From Blastocatellia bacterium (GTDB taxonomy: Bacteria > Acidobacteriota > Blastocatellia > UBA7656), in NCBI GenBank assembly GCA_035275065.1, contig DATENM010000014.1, positions 87,178-151,177 on the forward strand: a stretch of DNA of 64,000 bases, written 5' to 3'. The translations under genes and the position numbers were made by a program. The notes under the pieces are model-generated. The model worked only from the letters and a program-made list of their open reading frames with translations, made no database searches and was not told where the DNA came from. Position 1 is the first letter of the stretch, and each line of letters opens with the position of its first letter. Below are positions 48,250 to 58,479 of the stretch, one piece after another.

Positions 48250-49605
48250 ATGAGGACCTTCCTGACGACCAGTGCGGCAGCCGCCTTCTTCCTGCTCGCC
48301 ACGGGCGGCGCTTACCAGGCCGCTGCACACCCACAGGGCGATGGGACGGCGATGCAAGTCCCACAAAAAAAGCGGCCCATCCTCTATGTCGAAAAGGCGA
48401 TTGATGATATTGCCGTCGCCGCGATGGAGGGCGACAAGCAGGTCGTCTATGTGAACAAAGAAAAATTGGACAAGTTGCCGGCAGCCGCCAGGACCTTCGT
48501 CCTTGAGCATGAATTTGCCCATCATGTGCTCCGTCATGTCCAGGCCCTTTCGACCTCGGGCGGTTTCCTAAACGCACAATTCCGCAGGGACCAGGAAGAG
48601 GAGGCCGACTGCTACGCCGCCCGCACCTTTATTGCCCGGAAGAAGGCAGACGACTTGAAAGAGGTTCTCGCCTTTGTGCAGACTCTGCCCACCACCACCG
48701 ACCACCCCTTGCCGTCCTGGAGGCGGGACCAAATCAGCGAGTGCGTGGGCAAGGCGCAGATCAACAATGACGCGGAGAATGACCCCCGCGCCGACGAGTA
48801 CCTCATCAACGACCAGATAGAGATCGACTGGCGTACCGAAGGCACGCCCCCGAACGTCGGCTATACTTTCACCTACCGCAATGGCGGGACCATCCCTTTG
48901 CGGTGTGCCATCGTTGTCTCTTCAGGGCATGTGCCGCGAGACGCCGCGAAGCGGGATTATCAGCGATGGCTGCCTTTCGACACGACCATCCACCGCTTCA
49001 CCCTCGCGCCCGGCGAGCGCTACTTTGCGCGAGGCCGGCTGACCTGGTTCAGACAGGACGACACCATGCCCCGCTTGCACTACGCACACACCGACAATGG
49101 CGACGACACGGAACTGAAGCGTTGCACGTTTCTGCCAGGTTATGAGAAACCGCCGGCCCCAGTCACTTACGGCTTTTCGGTGGCCGTACCCAAATTGATT
49201 GAAGCAAGCCGCAATGAGTTCCGCGGCCTGCTCGGCCCCATGCAGGCACGCAACGTCACTCACAAGGCGTTGGTCTTACTGCCCGGCACCCAGACGTGTG
49301 AGGTTGAGTTGAAGAGTTCGGATGCGGCTGAATACTCCTGCGAGACGCCGGAAACGAACGTACTGAAAGTCGCTGAAGATCAATACAGCTTCATCGTCGA
49401 AGAGATCAAAAAGCTACTCCCCCCGGGTTGGCAGTTTGAGGAAGAGATCAACCGGGATCAGCACAAAGATTTCTCGGCGTCCCCGAAAGACAAGGACATT
49501 TTCGGGCCCAGCATCCAAGTGACCATCTTGGACCGGGAGGACCGGGACCAGAAAAAACAGAGGATTTACACGGTGTGGGTGCGGTTCAAAGGGCCGGGCC
49601 TGTAG
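48250..49605 (+). CDS. Secreted M48-like protein with C-terminal extension
   Basis: ATG 48250 follows GGAGGTGA; 451 residues with a signal peptide (RTFLTTSAAAAFFLLATGG). Residues about 40-150 form a peptidase-like domain: LYVEKAIDDIAVAAMEGDKQ, HEFAHHVLRH (zinc motif) and EEEADCYAARTFIA (third ligand). The remaining 300 residues include a beta-sandwich-like region (VGYTFTYRNGGTIPLRCAIV) and a C-terminal part with no recognised family. Paired with the previous gene, and both are exported; target proteins are unknown. Confidence 0.82.
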   Translation: MRTFLTTSAAAAFFLLATGGAYQAAAHPQGDGTAMQVPQKKRPILYVEKAIDDIAVAAMEGDKQVVYVNKEKLDKLPAAARTFVLEHEFAHHVLRHVQALSTSGGFLNAQFRRDQEEEADCYAARTFIARKKADDLKEVLAFVQTLPTTTDHPLPSWRRDQISECVGKAQINNDAENDPRADEYLINDQIEIDWRTEGTPPNVGYTFTYRNGGTIPLRCAIVVSSGHVPRDAAKRDYQRWLPFDTTIHRFTLAPGERYFARGRLTWFRQDDTMPRLHYAHTDNGDDTELKRCTFLPGYEKPPAPVTYGFSVAVPKLIEASRNEFRGLLGPMQARNVTHKALVLLPGTQTCEVELKSSDAAEYSCETPETNVLKVAEDQYSFIVEEIKKLLPPGWQFEEEINRDQHKDFSASPKDKDIFGPSIQVTILDREDRDQKKQRIYTVWVRFKGPGL

Positions 49606-49629
49606 CCGGTCCGGCGACAGCCCGCGGGG

Positions 49630-50163
49630 TCAAAGCGGCGGCCCCTCTCGGAAGCCGATCAGGGTGAACGCCGCCGCCAAGCTATTAAAAATCGCCTGGT
49701 AAATCAGCAGCAGCAGGATGGTTGTGAAGGTCAGCGCGAAGCTTGGCATCTTGGCGATGGCCTCACGAACTCCCATGATGCCATACTCACCGATTGCTGC
49801 GCTCCTACCACCGGAAAGAGCAACCAATTCGGCGGCCTCGCCGCTCAGCCATAAGGGGTAATAGACCGTCCCCCGCGGCGGATTCTCGACGATGCACAAA
49901 TTGTAGAGCAACAGGTAAATCGCCAAAGACACGAAACAGAGGGCCGCCAGCCTGACCGACATCCGCGTCGCCTTGCGCGCGGTAAGGCGCACGATCTTGC
50001 TTTTGTTCGCCCACAAGAGTACCAGAGTCAGCGCCCCGAAGGCCTCTACGCAGCCGCCAAAAAGCACGCTGTAGGAAGGTGGGGTCCCGAGCCCCGTCTG
50101 GATGATGACAAGGCCGGGAATCGCCGCGAAGATGCCGGAAGCGGCGACGAATAGTTTCTTCAT
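49630..50163 (-). CDS. Four-helix membrane protein of unknown function
   Basis: ATG 50163 after GGAGGGAA gives 177 residues with four predicted helices: LFVAASGIFAAIPGLVII, YSVLFGGCVEAFGALTLVLL, LAALCFVSLAIYLLLYNLCI and MPSFALTFTTILLLLIYQAI. No motif is recognised. It lies 39 bp after the WG-repeat gene on the same strand, so they probably form an operon. Confidence 0.75.
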   Translation of the reverse strand: MKKLFVAASGIFAAIPGLVIIQTGLGTPPSYSVLFGGCVEAFGALTLVLLWANKSKIVRLTARKATRMSVRLAALCFVSLAIYLLLYNLCIVENPPRGTVYYPLWLSGEAAELVALSGGRSAAIGEYGIMGVREAIAKMPSFALTFTTILLLLIYQAIFNSLAAAFTLIGFREGPPL

Positions 50164-50202
50164 GGTTCCCTCCAGGCAACCTTCTCGGCCCACAGCCGCC
50201 CG

Positions 50203-51603
50203 CTAAGGGGCCGGGAACACGATCTTGTAGACGTTGGCCTTGCCGGCGAACACGTCGACCTTGAGCGGCAACCTTTTCCCTTTATACTCAAAGAGCGCGT
50301 AATAAACTTTTTGCAGGACCTTTCCCGACGCCGGCGTATTTCCACCCTCGAATTTAAATGGCGCCAGGGCCTGGTCATTGTTGGCCAGCTCAGGGATGGT
50401 CTCCCACTGCCGCCGCGGGATCAAATAGACCACGGCATTGGCGGGCTCCGATTCCAACTTGATGTCAGTCAATTCCCAGCCGCCGCCGTCGGCGCCGAAA
50501 CCAATGCCGGCAGCCTCTAAAAGGGTGGTCGAGACGTTCGCCGGAGCCAGAGCCGGCGTCCCCTTAAATGGCCTGATTATCTTCCCTTGTCTATCGACAT
50601 ACTGATGCCGGCCATACACGCCATCGACCACTCGCGTCAGGGCAGCGTCGAAGGGATTGGCCGCAGCAAATTGCGGAGGAATCTTCCAGTCGCCAGCGGG
50701 GGTAATGAATCCCCACTCCTTATCCAGCTTCACGGCCGCCAGGCCATTCCTAAAGCTGCGAGCCTGGTCAAACGTCTGCGAGAAGGCCGGCGTCCCATCT
50801 GGGTTGATGTACCTCCACCTGCCCTTCTCCTTGACGGCGGTGAGTCCTTCGGAAAAAGGGAGCCCGGCCTCATAGATTGCGGGTATCTTCCAATGTCCCG
50901 TCTGGTCGATGTAGCCGACTTTATTAGCGTCGCTGACCACGGCGGCCCGGCTCTCCGAAAATCTCGTGCCGCCATTAAACTGTAACTCGATGCGGATGGC
51001 CCCAGTGGTGTCGATAAAGCCGTAGCGCCCCGCCTGGTCGGCGACCAGAGCCAGCCCGTCCGAGAACGGGCCAGCCTGAAAGAATTGCGGCTCGATGAGG
51101 CGCTTGCCGCTCTTGTCGACGTAGCCCCAGTTCCCATACTCGTTGGCTACCGCCGCTTTCGACTCTGAAAATGACTCGGCCTTATAAAACTGTAGTGGGA
51201 TAACCAGTTTGCCGTTGAGGTCGATGTACCCGTACTTCATGTGGTGCGCGTTGGCCGCCTCGACGACGCCGACCAGCGCCCGCCCGTTCGAGAAGGGGGC
51301 GGCGTAATCGAATCTGTCTCTTGTCAGCTCGCGCCCTAACGGGTTGATATACCCCATCCGCCAATTCTCACCCCTGCGATACCCTACAATGGCGGCGCCT
51401 TCATGGAACTCGGAAGCCCAGTCGTAAGTCGGAGGAATTCTTTCGCGGCCCGTTGCGTCGATATAGCCATACTTCCCGCCCGCGGAGAAAGGGAAAAGGG
51501 CCGTCGCCTGTGATCGCGAGAAAGTTGAGGAACCACTCGCGCCAATCAAGAATAGGAAAGCGCCGACAAGCCATAGCTGGGTTGATGATCGTCGTCCTCT
51601 CAT
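50203..51603 (-). CDS. Secreted WG-repeat protein
   Basis: The 466-residue protein begins with an export signal (LWLVGAFLFLIGASGS) and carries about eight WG repeats, each a YG(Y/F)ID.TG... unit (YGYIDATGRE, MGYINPLGRE, YGYIDLNGK, WGYVDKSGK, YGFIDTTGA, VGYIDQTG, WRYINPDG, WGFITPAG). Such beta-sheet repeats probably bind carbohydrate, peptide or metal. The C-terminal 120 residues are a separate unnamed domain. It is the first gene in a pair with the membrane protein at 49630. Confidence 0.85.
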   Translation of the reverse strand: MRGRRSSTQLWLVGAFLFLIGASGSSTFSRSQATALFPFSAGGKYGYIDATGRERIPPTYDWASEFHEGAAIVGYRRGENWRMGYINPLGRELTRDRFDYAAPFSNGRALVGVVEAANAHHMKYGYIDLNGKLVIPLQFYKAESFSESKAAVANEYGNWGYVDKSGKRLIEPQFFQAGPFSDGLALVADQAGRYGFIDTTGAIRIELQFNGGTRFSESRAAVVSDANKVGYIDQTGHWKIPAIYEAGLPFSEGLTAVKEKGRWRYINPDGTPAFSQTFDQARSFRNGLAAVKLDKEWGFITPAGDWKIPPQFAAANPFDAALTRVVDGVYGRHQYVDRQGKIIRPFKGTPALAPANVSTTLLEAAGIGFGADGGGWELTDIKLESEPANAVVYLIPRRQWETIPELANNDQALAPFKFEGGNTPASGKVLQKVYYALFEYKGKRLPLKVDVFAGKANVYKIVFPAP

Positions 51604-51870
51604 GTATCTGCCTTAGATGCGGAAATGCCGCCGACTACTGATTAATCTGAAGCTAACCCAAAGATAGGCCCCACACATTAAAACGGCCTAACATCTTAAG
51701 TCAAGTAATCGTAATCGCCAAGACGGCGGGCCGGCGCCTCAGGTGCGAGGTTCGGTCACACGCCTTTGGCTACAGGAAGCTCCCCGCCCAATCGATTCGC
51801 GCCTCGGTGAGGCGGGAATCCGACCAAACGGCGCGCCGCGCGCCTCTGTAAGATGGAGGGTAGGCCAAGT

Positions 51871-54783
51871 TTAGTTTGGCGACTTCTCCCTGGTGTCGGC
51901 GGTCGGTTTGTACTTCTCTTTCTCGCGCTCGCGCTCAAGGTAAGGGATGCCCTTCTCCATCCATTCGGGCGCCGGCGCTCCCTTCAAGAAATGATCGAAG
52001 TACTGCTGCAAGCGCATCGCGTAATCTTTCTGGTTGGCGCGGCGGCGCAGGCCGTGCGGCTCGCCGTTGTAGCTGAACAGGTAGACCTCTTTGCCGAGCC
52101 GGCGCAGCGCCAGGTAATACTCGATGCCCTGATACCACGGCACCGCGTCGTCGTTGTCGTTGTGAATCATCATCAGCGGCGTCTCGACGCGCGCCGCGTG
52201 AAAGACCGGCGAGTTCTCCATATACACCATCGGCGATTCGTAGAGCGTCGCGCCGATGCGGCTCTGCGTGTGCTCGTACTGGAACTGGCGCGGCAGGCCC
52301 GTGCCCCAGCGAATGCCGCTGTAGGCGCTCGTCATGTTCGCCACCGGAGCGCCCGCCGCCGCCGCCTTGAACCGCTTCGTCTGCGTGACCATGTAAGCGA
52401 TCTGGTAACCGCCCCAGCTATGCCCCTGAATGCCGATGGCGTCTTCATTGACGAAGCCTTGATCCACCACCGCCTGCACCGCCGGCAAGACGCACTTGAG
52501 CGCGCTCTGGCCGGGATAGCCGATGGTGTAAACGATGTCGGGCATCAGCACGAGATAGCCGTTGCTGGCATAGAGTGACGCGTTGATGTTGTGGCCGGGC
52601 CGCGGGTCTACGAAGCGGTGCAGGTTTTCCGACAGCTTCTCGTAGATGTAGACGATCATCGGGTACTTCTTCGTGGGATCGAAGTTCGCCGGCTTGATCA
52701 GCATCGCCGAGAGCGGCACACCGTCGGCGTTCTTGAAGCGAATCAGCTCCGAGGTGCCCCAGGCCAGATTGGCCTTCTGCGGGTTGGCGTCGCTGACTTT
52801 CTTGAAGTTGCCGAAGGCGGCGTCGGTGATCAACAGGTCGGGAAATTCGCTGAAGGTCGAAGCCGTCAGCGCGTAGACCTCTGCGTCTTTGGCCTTCACG
52901 GGCGGCGCGAAATACTTGGCCGCCATCACCAGTTTTTCAGGCGCGCTGCCGCCCACGCGCCCGCGATAGAAGCCCGAATCGCGCGTCCACTCGTTCTCGG
53001 CGCGCAGCAGCAGGGGCTTGTTCGGATCAATCGCTTTCTCTTGCGGATCGAGTTTCAGGTAGCGGAATTCCGTCTGCTCTTTGCGGCCCACGCCGCCGGT
53101 CAGGTTGCGGGCGCTGCTGCCATCGGGCGCCACCTGCCAGATGTCATAGCGGTCGTACAGCAGCACGTATTTTTCGTCCGCCGTCCACCCCCCGTTGCCG
53201 TAAGCCGATGGCGTGCTCGGCGAGTCATGGTCTTCGGTGTAAAACTTGACGCCGAGCTTTGCGGTCAGATTGCTCACCTTGCCGTCGGGGACTGAAATCG
53301 TGTTCCAGTCCTTGCCGTCATAAAAGAGCGCGTAATGGCCCGCCGGGGACCATGACGACGGGAAGCGTTGCCGCCTCGTCAGCAATCGGCGCGCGCCGTC
53401 CGTGGTGTTGACCAGATAAACATCCGTCGAGTTCGAATCGTCGTCGTAGCCAACCATCGCGCGGTAGGCGCGGTCGTCCATGCCGAGCGCCCAGCGGCCA
53501 TCGCTTGCCGGCACGATGTCGCGCATGGTTTCGTCGGCAAGCTGCACGAAGCGTTTTTCCTTGAGGTGATAGACGGCGCGGTACGAGCGGTTGCGCTCTT
53601 GTTCGGCGCGGACGCGCTGCATCGGCTGAATGTAATCGTCCTTCCAGTGCCAGAGATCAACCAGCACCTTGTCATCGGGATTCTCTTCGTCATCTTTTTC
53701 GGGCGGCGGTGGCGGCGCGGTGCCGAAGAAGAGTTTCGCGCCGTCGAGCGAAAACGCCATTGCGCCCTTATCGCTGATGACGCGGTTTTGCGGGAAGCCG
53801 GCGGACGCGGTTGAAACGGCTTCGCTGGCCGCCGCACTGTTGCGCGTCCAGTGATAGAGCTTGAATTGTGGCTGCGTCGCCGCCGCCGTATCGCGGTCGC
53901 TCAGGAAAGCCAGTTGCGTCTGCTTGTCGTCCCAGACCAGCTTCGTATATTTGCCTTTGCCAGTGAGCAGAGCCGTGGGCGCATCAGCCGAGCCGGGTAT
54001 GGCGACGAATGCGCCATTCGCGTCTTCGTTCTTTGACGACACGGCGAAAACCAGTGAGCGGCCATCTTTGCTCAAGGTATATTCGGTGACGTCGGCAAGC
54101 GCGCGCTCGCTGCGGTCGCCGAGATTCTTCAAGACCAGCTCGCTGCCGTACTCTTTCTTCTTCTCTTTTTTCTTATCGCCAGCCGTCGTCGCATCAGGCT
54201 TCTTCTCTTCTTTCTTCGGCTCTTTCAAATAGGCGACCAGAGCCGGGCCGTTTTCCGGCACCTGAAAACTCTTCACGCCCTCGACGCGCTGAGTCTCGCC
54301 GGTCGTCAGATCGATGATGCCGAGCGCATTCTTGGGCATCTCTTCAGGCTTGCGCTTTTCGCGCTTGGCTTTTGCGGTGTCGGCTTTCGACGGCAGGATT
54401 TGAAAGACGACGAAGCGGCTGTCGGCGGTGAAGACCGGGCGACCGATGAACGGCGGCGGGCCTGTGGGCGGCTCGGCGCCGGGGGCAGGTTGCGGCGGAT
54501 TGACCGGCGCGGCGCCGCGCCCGGCACGCCACTCTTTGCCCGACTCCAGATGGCGCACGACGATTTCGCCGTCGCCGTCCTGCGGCACCAGCGCGTAGGC
54601 CACGTACTTGCCGTCACGCGACAGCGTCTGCCCTTGAATGCTGCGCCATGCGTCATAATCGGCAGACGTCAGCGGGCGCTTCTGCTGCGCCAAAACAACC
54701 GACGAGAGCAACAGCGCCAAGACGCAGGTAGCGGCGACCTGCCGCCGCAAAGTTGCAGTGCGGGGCCGAAGAAATAGTCTCAT
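51871..54783 (-). CDS. S9-family prolyl-oligopeptidase-like peptidase
   Basis: ATG 54783 after GAGGGAA gives 970 residues with a signal peptide (RQVAATCVLALLLSSVVLAQ). A long beta-propeller region occupies most of the protein. The C-terminal hydrolase domain has Ser in GIQGHSWGGYQIAYMV, Asp in NDNDDAVPWYQG and His in NGEPHGLRRR. A Lys/Glu-rich insert (KKEKKKEYG, about residue 210) and an acidic one (EKDDEENPDDK) interrupt the propeller. It degrades peptides outside the cytoplasm. It is one of two S9 peptidases in this window (DPP4-type at 19426). Confidence 0.92.
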   Translation of the reverse strand: MRLFLRPRTATLRRQVAATCVLALLLSSVVLAQQKRPLTSADYDAWRSIQGQTLSRDGKYVAYALVPQDGDGEIVVRHLESGKEWRAGRGAAPVNPPQPAPGAEPPTGPPPFIGRPVFTADSRFVVFQILPSKADTAKAKREKRKPEEMPKNALGIIDLTTGETQRVEGVKSFQVPENGPALVAYLKEPKKEEKKPDATTAGDKKKEKKKEYGSELVLKNLGDRSERALADVTEYTLSKDGRSLVFAVSSKNEDANGAFVAIPGSADAPTALLTGKGKYTKLVWDDKQTQLAFLSDRDTAAATQPQFKLYHWTRNSAAASEAVSTASAGFPQNRVISDKGAMAFSLDGAKLFFGTAPPPPPEKDDEENPDDKVLVDLWHWKDDYIQPMQRVRAEQERNRSYRAVYHLKEKRFVQLADETMRDIVPASDGRWALGMDDRAYRAMVGYDDDSNSTDVYLVNTTDGARRLLTRRQRFPSSWSPAGHYALFYDGKDWNTISVPDGKVSNLTAKLGVKFYTEDHDSPSTPSAYGNGGWTADEKYVLLYDRYDIWQVAPDGSSARNLTGGVGRKEQTEFRYLKLDPQEKAIDPNKPLLLRAENEWTRDSGFYRGRVGGSAPEKLVMAAKYFAPPVKAKDAEVYALTASTFSEFPDLLITDAAFGNFKKVSDANPQKANLAWGTSELIRFKNADGVPLSAMLIKPANFDPTKKYPMIVYIYEKLSENLHRFVDPRPGHNINASLYASNGYLVLMPDIVYTIGYPGQSALKCVLPAVQAVVDQGFVNEDAIGIQGHSWGGYQIAYMVTQTKRFKAAAAGAPVANMTSAYSGIRWGTGLPRQFQYEHTQSRIGATLYESPMVYMENSPVFHAARVETPLMMIHNDNDDAVPWYQGIEYYLALRRLGKEVYLFSYNGEPHGLRRRANQKDYAMRLQQYFDHFLKGAPAPEWMEKGIPYLEREREKEKYKPTADTREKSPN

Positions 54784-54905
54784 AACGATTCCCTCTATCA
54801 ATTTCTAAAACAGTCTGAAATGGAGTTGCAGTCGCAGGATTTCCACTGGACCTGATGACGATAATGCAGAGCAGGCGGGCGCGTCCAGTCTGGATGGCGG
54901 GATGC

Positions 54906-56054
54906 TTATCTGACTTTTTTGAGCGTGACGCGAATCGAATCTTTCCCTCGCGCGCCGTCGATGAGCAGCTGATCGGGCGCGGTGACTTCGTAATGACCTT
55001 CGAGAACCGTGTCGCCTGTATAAAAGTCGATCCAATGGAATGACTTGGAACTTAAATCGAGCGCCACGTCCGATTCGACCTCTGCCGGTCGCCCTTGCCC
55101 GGTTTTAATCGACAGTGTCTTGTCCGATTCGATGTACAAGCGGCGCCACGCACTCTCATCACTCGGCGGCTGATTGACGCCGTTGAGTTGGTATGCCTCC
55201 ACTTCCCAGGTGCCGTACAGCGGCGTGGTCGTCTTGGCCAGGGTCAGGTAGTTTCTGTAGTTCTCGCCGACGGCAAAAGTAATGATAAACGCAATGAGCA
55301 AAGCCTTGGCATATCGCCATCGGCCTCCCGCGTAGAAGGTTGCAACCGGGCGCGCCGCGACCGCCGCGTGGTCCCAGAAGACCGCCTTTAGCCTGCCGAT
55401 GTCAGCCAGCAACAAACTGAACACCATCAGCAGCAGAGTGATGGCTTCGAGCCTGACCGGGATGTGGTGCGTGTAATTGATAATGACAATGTTGCTGATG
55501 ATCGGCAGCAACATGGCGGCGGCCAGCGTTGTCGTGCGCCGGAAGAAAAGCAGTATCGAGCAGAAGATCTGCGAAGACGCTATGAACAAGGTGTAAACAT
55601 ACGAGTAGCCGAAGAAGCGCCAGGCCAGCTCCAGGCCCGACAATTCACCTACAGGCGTGTCGAGCGTGCTCAGGTTGCTGAAGAACTGCTGCTTGAAAAC
55701 TTTGGCGAAACCGTACTCCAGAAAGACGAAGGCCAGGATGTATCGCGTGGCGGCTTGCAGCCAGTAGTCGTAACGTTCGCGCGCCTCTGGCTTCCTCGTC
55801 GCGCGGTACGCGGCCAGTGCGACGCCCGCCGCTGGCGACACCAGGCAAGTGATTAAATCGAGGTGAACATTTTCAGTGAACTGGAAAAACCGCCTGGCCC
55901 AGTCAATGGAATGCAGAGAGGCCGCGAACAGGAGGAACAAGCCGACGAAGAGAAAAACGCCGAGGCTGAGCGCGGTCGCGGCGAACCAGTCCGTGAAGAC
56001 GCGGGACAGACGGCTGCGGGCCGGTGACTCCTGTTGCAAAGCGGCTTCGACCAT
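54906..56054 (-). CDS. DoxX-like polytopic membrane protein
   Basis: ATG 56054 after GGAGGGGA gives 382 residues. About seven hydrophobic segments fill residues 24-270, with DoxX-like positions (AATRYILAFVFLEYGFAKVF, SSQIFCSILLFFRRTTTLAAA, THHIPVRLEAITLLLMV). The last 110 residues are a soluble domain (TPLYGTWEVEAYQLNG, LLIDGARGKDSIRVTLKKV) resembling a lipocalin-like or DUF-type beta fold. Possibly involved in redox or cation handling; function not assigned. The preceding gene is the S9 peptidase on the same strand. Confidence 0.75.
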   Translation of the reverse strand: MVEAALQQESPARSRLSRVFTDWFAATALSLGVFLFVGLFLLFAASLHSIDWARRFFQFTENVHLDLITCLVSPAAGVALAAYRATRKPEARERYDYWLQAATRYILAFVFLEYGFAKVFKQQFFSNLSTLDTPVGELSGLELAWRFFGYSYVYTLFIASSQIFCSILLFFRRTTTLAAAMLLPIISNIVIINYTHHIPVRLEAITLLLMVFSLLLADIGRLKAVFWDHAAVAARPVATFYAGGRWRYAKALLIAFIITFAVGENYRNYLTLAKTTTPLYGTWEVEAYQLNGVNQPPSDESAWRRLYIESDKTLSIKTGQGRPAEVESDVALDLSSKSFHWIDFYTGDTVLEGHYEVTAPDQLLIDGARGKDSIRVTLKKVR

Positions 56055-56230
56055 TCCTAATCCCCTCCGATGTCAGGCTGAGCACGCCGAGGACTACGGC
56101 AGGAGGGACAGTTTGGATTGACGCGCATGAATAAATCAGGTGACTGTTGCCGAGGCTACCGGCTGATGATTATTTGTCGCCTTCGCTTGCTTTGCCCAGC
56201 GGCGCAGCAGCCACAAGGCGATCACGCCGA

Positions 56231-58414
56231 TTATGGTTGCTTTTCTCCGGGATGATAGGCGCGCTCGGTGTGCGCCTTGATCTCGTCGAGCGTAAACCAC
56301 GCGGGCTTGAACTCGCCTCTCACAAAGAGTGGCGATTGATCCATGTAGTGCGGCGATTGCGGGTCGCTGCTTTCGCCAAACGGAATGACCGATTGCGCCC
56401 GCAGTTGCGGGCCGAACTCGACGACGGCGACGTAGCTGTGGCCGAGGAAACCATAGCACCGCTTCTGCCCCGGCGCGGGCCGCGAGTAGAACGAAAACAT
56501 GATGCCGAGCTGCCCGTTGGCGCCGGCGACCGGCAGGCTCGGTCGCGCATCAGAGAATGGCGCGTCGCCTGCCGCGTCGGGCCTCTGCAAGCGCGTCCGC
56601 TCGCCCCACGCGACGCGCCAGGTTCCCCAATCTCTTTCGAGCGCCACGAGCGTCTCTTCAAGCGCCTTCACTCTCGCGCCGGCTTTGACCGGCTGTGAAT
56701 CGGCGGCGAAGAAATACGACTGCGGACGCCATTGATAGCCGTCATAGAGCCGGCTGTGATAGACGGCAAACAAAGTCATCGCGGTCGAATCAATCGTGCT
56801 GATCTGATTCCACGCCCGCAGCGCTTCGACCGCCGGGCGCAGATGCTCGGCGCGCGCCGCGTCGCTCTGCTGCAACGCTTCCCACTCGGCGAACAAGAGC
56901 GGCAGTTCCTTTGCCGCTTCGTTGACGCGTGTGTCAAAGGCCAGCCGCATCAGCCCATCGAAAGAGATTTTATCCGCGCCTGTGAGCAGCTTGCGCGACA
57001 GCCGTGCGCGCTCGTTATCGCTTTCGCGCACCATGTAAGGCGGGTAGCTGGCTGTGTTCAGATTGTCGCGGTCGAGCGTCGTGAACGGCGACGAGTTGCA
57101 GTTCTGCACCCAGCCGCTTTTCGGGTTGAGCAGTTGCGGCATCTCGGCCATCGTGTGATAGCCGCGCCACTCGGTTTCGGGGTTGCTGCCGTCAACCGGT
57201 TGCGACCAGTCGAACCGCGCCGAGCGCCGCGGCACCGCGCCGCCATAGTAATAGAAGATGTTGCCGGCCCGGTCTGCATAAATGATGTTGTGATAGATGT
57301 GTCCTTGCTGGGCGAGTGCGGCCTGAAATTCTTTGAGCGTGCGCGCCCGGCCCATTGCATAAAACTGCTGGATGAAGCCGCGGTCGCCTGCTTCATACTT
57401 CGCCAGCTTGATGGCGAGCGGGTGGCCGTCGCGCGCGGCGATGATCGGCCCGTGATGCGTTTTGCGAAACGTGAATGGCTTCTCCTCGACGCCCGCCGCG
57501 GTTTTGACTTTGACCGTCTCGCGCCATTCGGTCGCCAAGCGATAGCCGCTGCCGTAGCGGTACGCCAGTGGCCGGCGCGGGTCGTCAAAGGTCTCTGCGT
57601 AGAGGTCACCGACATCCGGGTAGTTGTTCGTCAGCGTCCAGCCGAGATGCTCATTGAACCCGAGGTCGGGCAGCATCTCGCCGACAAAGACATCGCCGGA
57701 AACGTTCCATCCCTCTTCGCTGTGCAGGTGCATCTCGTATGGCGTGACGCTGAAGTACTCGTCGTGCGGGTTGAGGAACAACAAGGCATGGCCGGTGGCG
57801 CTCTTGGCGGGCGCAATCGCCCAGCCATTCGAGCCGTGCCGGTTGTCGTGCTCCGGCAGAACGACACGCGCAATCTTCAGCTCTTCGTCTTTCAATCCGC
57901 TCAGGAACCCAAGGTCGCCGACAAACCAGCTATAGCGGTAAAAGGCCAGCACGTGCCAGCCTTCAAAGTGCGTGATGAGTCGCGGGCGGGCCTGCGGGTG
58001 ATGCGCGAGAAAATAGTTCAAGCCTTCGGCGTAGGCATCGCAGAGCGCGCGCAACGCAACCGGCATCTGCTTGTAAGACTGCTGCGACAGCCGCACCGCT
58101 TCCATGGCGCGGTTCAACAGGTCGGCTTGCAGCTCCTTCTCGCCGTAGACTTCGGCGGCGCGGCCCAGGGCGCGGAGGTAGCCGTCTTCGATCCGCTGGA
58201 AATCATCTTCGGCCTGCGCGTAGGCGATGCCGAAGACGACGCTCGCGTCCGTTTTGCCGAAGACATGCGGCACGCCAAAGCTATCGCGGTAGATCGTCAC
58301 CGCGTCGGCCAGCCGTTCAGCCATCGGCATGAGGCGGCGGGTTGCGGGCGATGTTTGTGATGCGCCGGGCACACCGAGCGCGAGCAGCATCACGAGCGCG
58401 GCCAGTTTCTTCAA
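56231..58414 (-). CDS. Penicillin-acylase-family N-terminal-nucleophile amidohydrolase
   Basis: The start TTG 58414 is preferred because GGAGGA lies just upstream and it opens on a signal peptide ([16 protein letters not shown]); 727 residues. The proteins of this family are cut autocatalytically before a catalytic Ser: here [20 protein letters not shown] gives Ser195. The alpha chain would be about 25-194 and the beta chain 195 to the end. [17 protein letters not shown] and [15 protein letters not shown] also match. Members hydrolyse N-acyl-amides, for example N-acyl-homoserine lactones (PvdQ) or beta-lactams; substrate unknown. It follows the CoA ligase gene by 65 bp on the same strand. Confidence 0.9.
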   Translation of the reverse strand: MKKLAALVMLLALGVPGASQTSPATRRLMPMAERLADAVTIYRDSFGVPHVFGKTDASVVFGIAYAQAEDDFQRIEDGYLRALGRAAEVYGEKELQADLLNRAMEAVRLSQQSYKQMPVALRALCDAYAEGLNYFLAHHPQARPRLITHFEGWHVLAFYRYSWFVGDLGFLSGLKDEELKIARVVLPEHDNRHGSNGWAIAPAKSATGHALLFLNPHDEYFSVTPYEMHLHSEEGWNVSGDVFVGEMLPDLGFNEHLGWTLTNNYPDVGDLYAETFDDPRRPLAYRYGSGYRLATEWRETVKVKTAAGVEEKPFTFRKTHHGPIIAARDGHPLAIKLAKYEAGDRGFIQQFYAMGRARTLKEFQAALAQQGHIYHNIIYADRAGNIFYYYGGAVPRRSARFDWSQPVDGSNPETEWRGYHTMAEMPQLLNPKSGWVQNCNSSPFTTLDRDNLNTASYPPYMVRESDNERARLSRKLLTGADKISFDGLMRLAFDTRVNEAAKELPLLFAEWEALQQSDAARAEHLRPAVEALRAWNQISTIDSTAMTLFAVYHSRLYDGYQWRPQSYFFAADSQPVKAGARVKALEETLVALERDWGTWRVAWGERTRLQRPDAAGDAPFSDARPSLPVAGANGQLGIMFSFYSRPAPGQKRCYGFLGHSYVAVVEFGPQLRAQSVIPFGESSDPQSPHYMDQSPLFVRGEFKPAWFTLDEIKAHTERAYHPGEKQP

Positions 58415-58479
58415 AGCGTCCTCCAGAGGGTGTGGAATCGTTTTGAAGCTTACGGACGCGGCGCGGCGGCGGATTGCCG

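Noticed and set aside
56732..58360. 542-codon open frame opposite the acylase
   Set aside because: Antisense shadow; the acylase has the nucleophile motif and signal peptide on the other strand.
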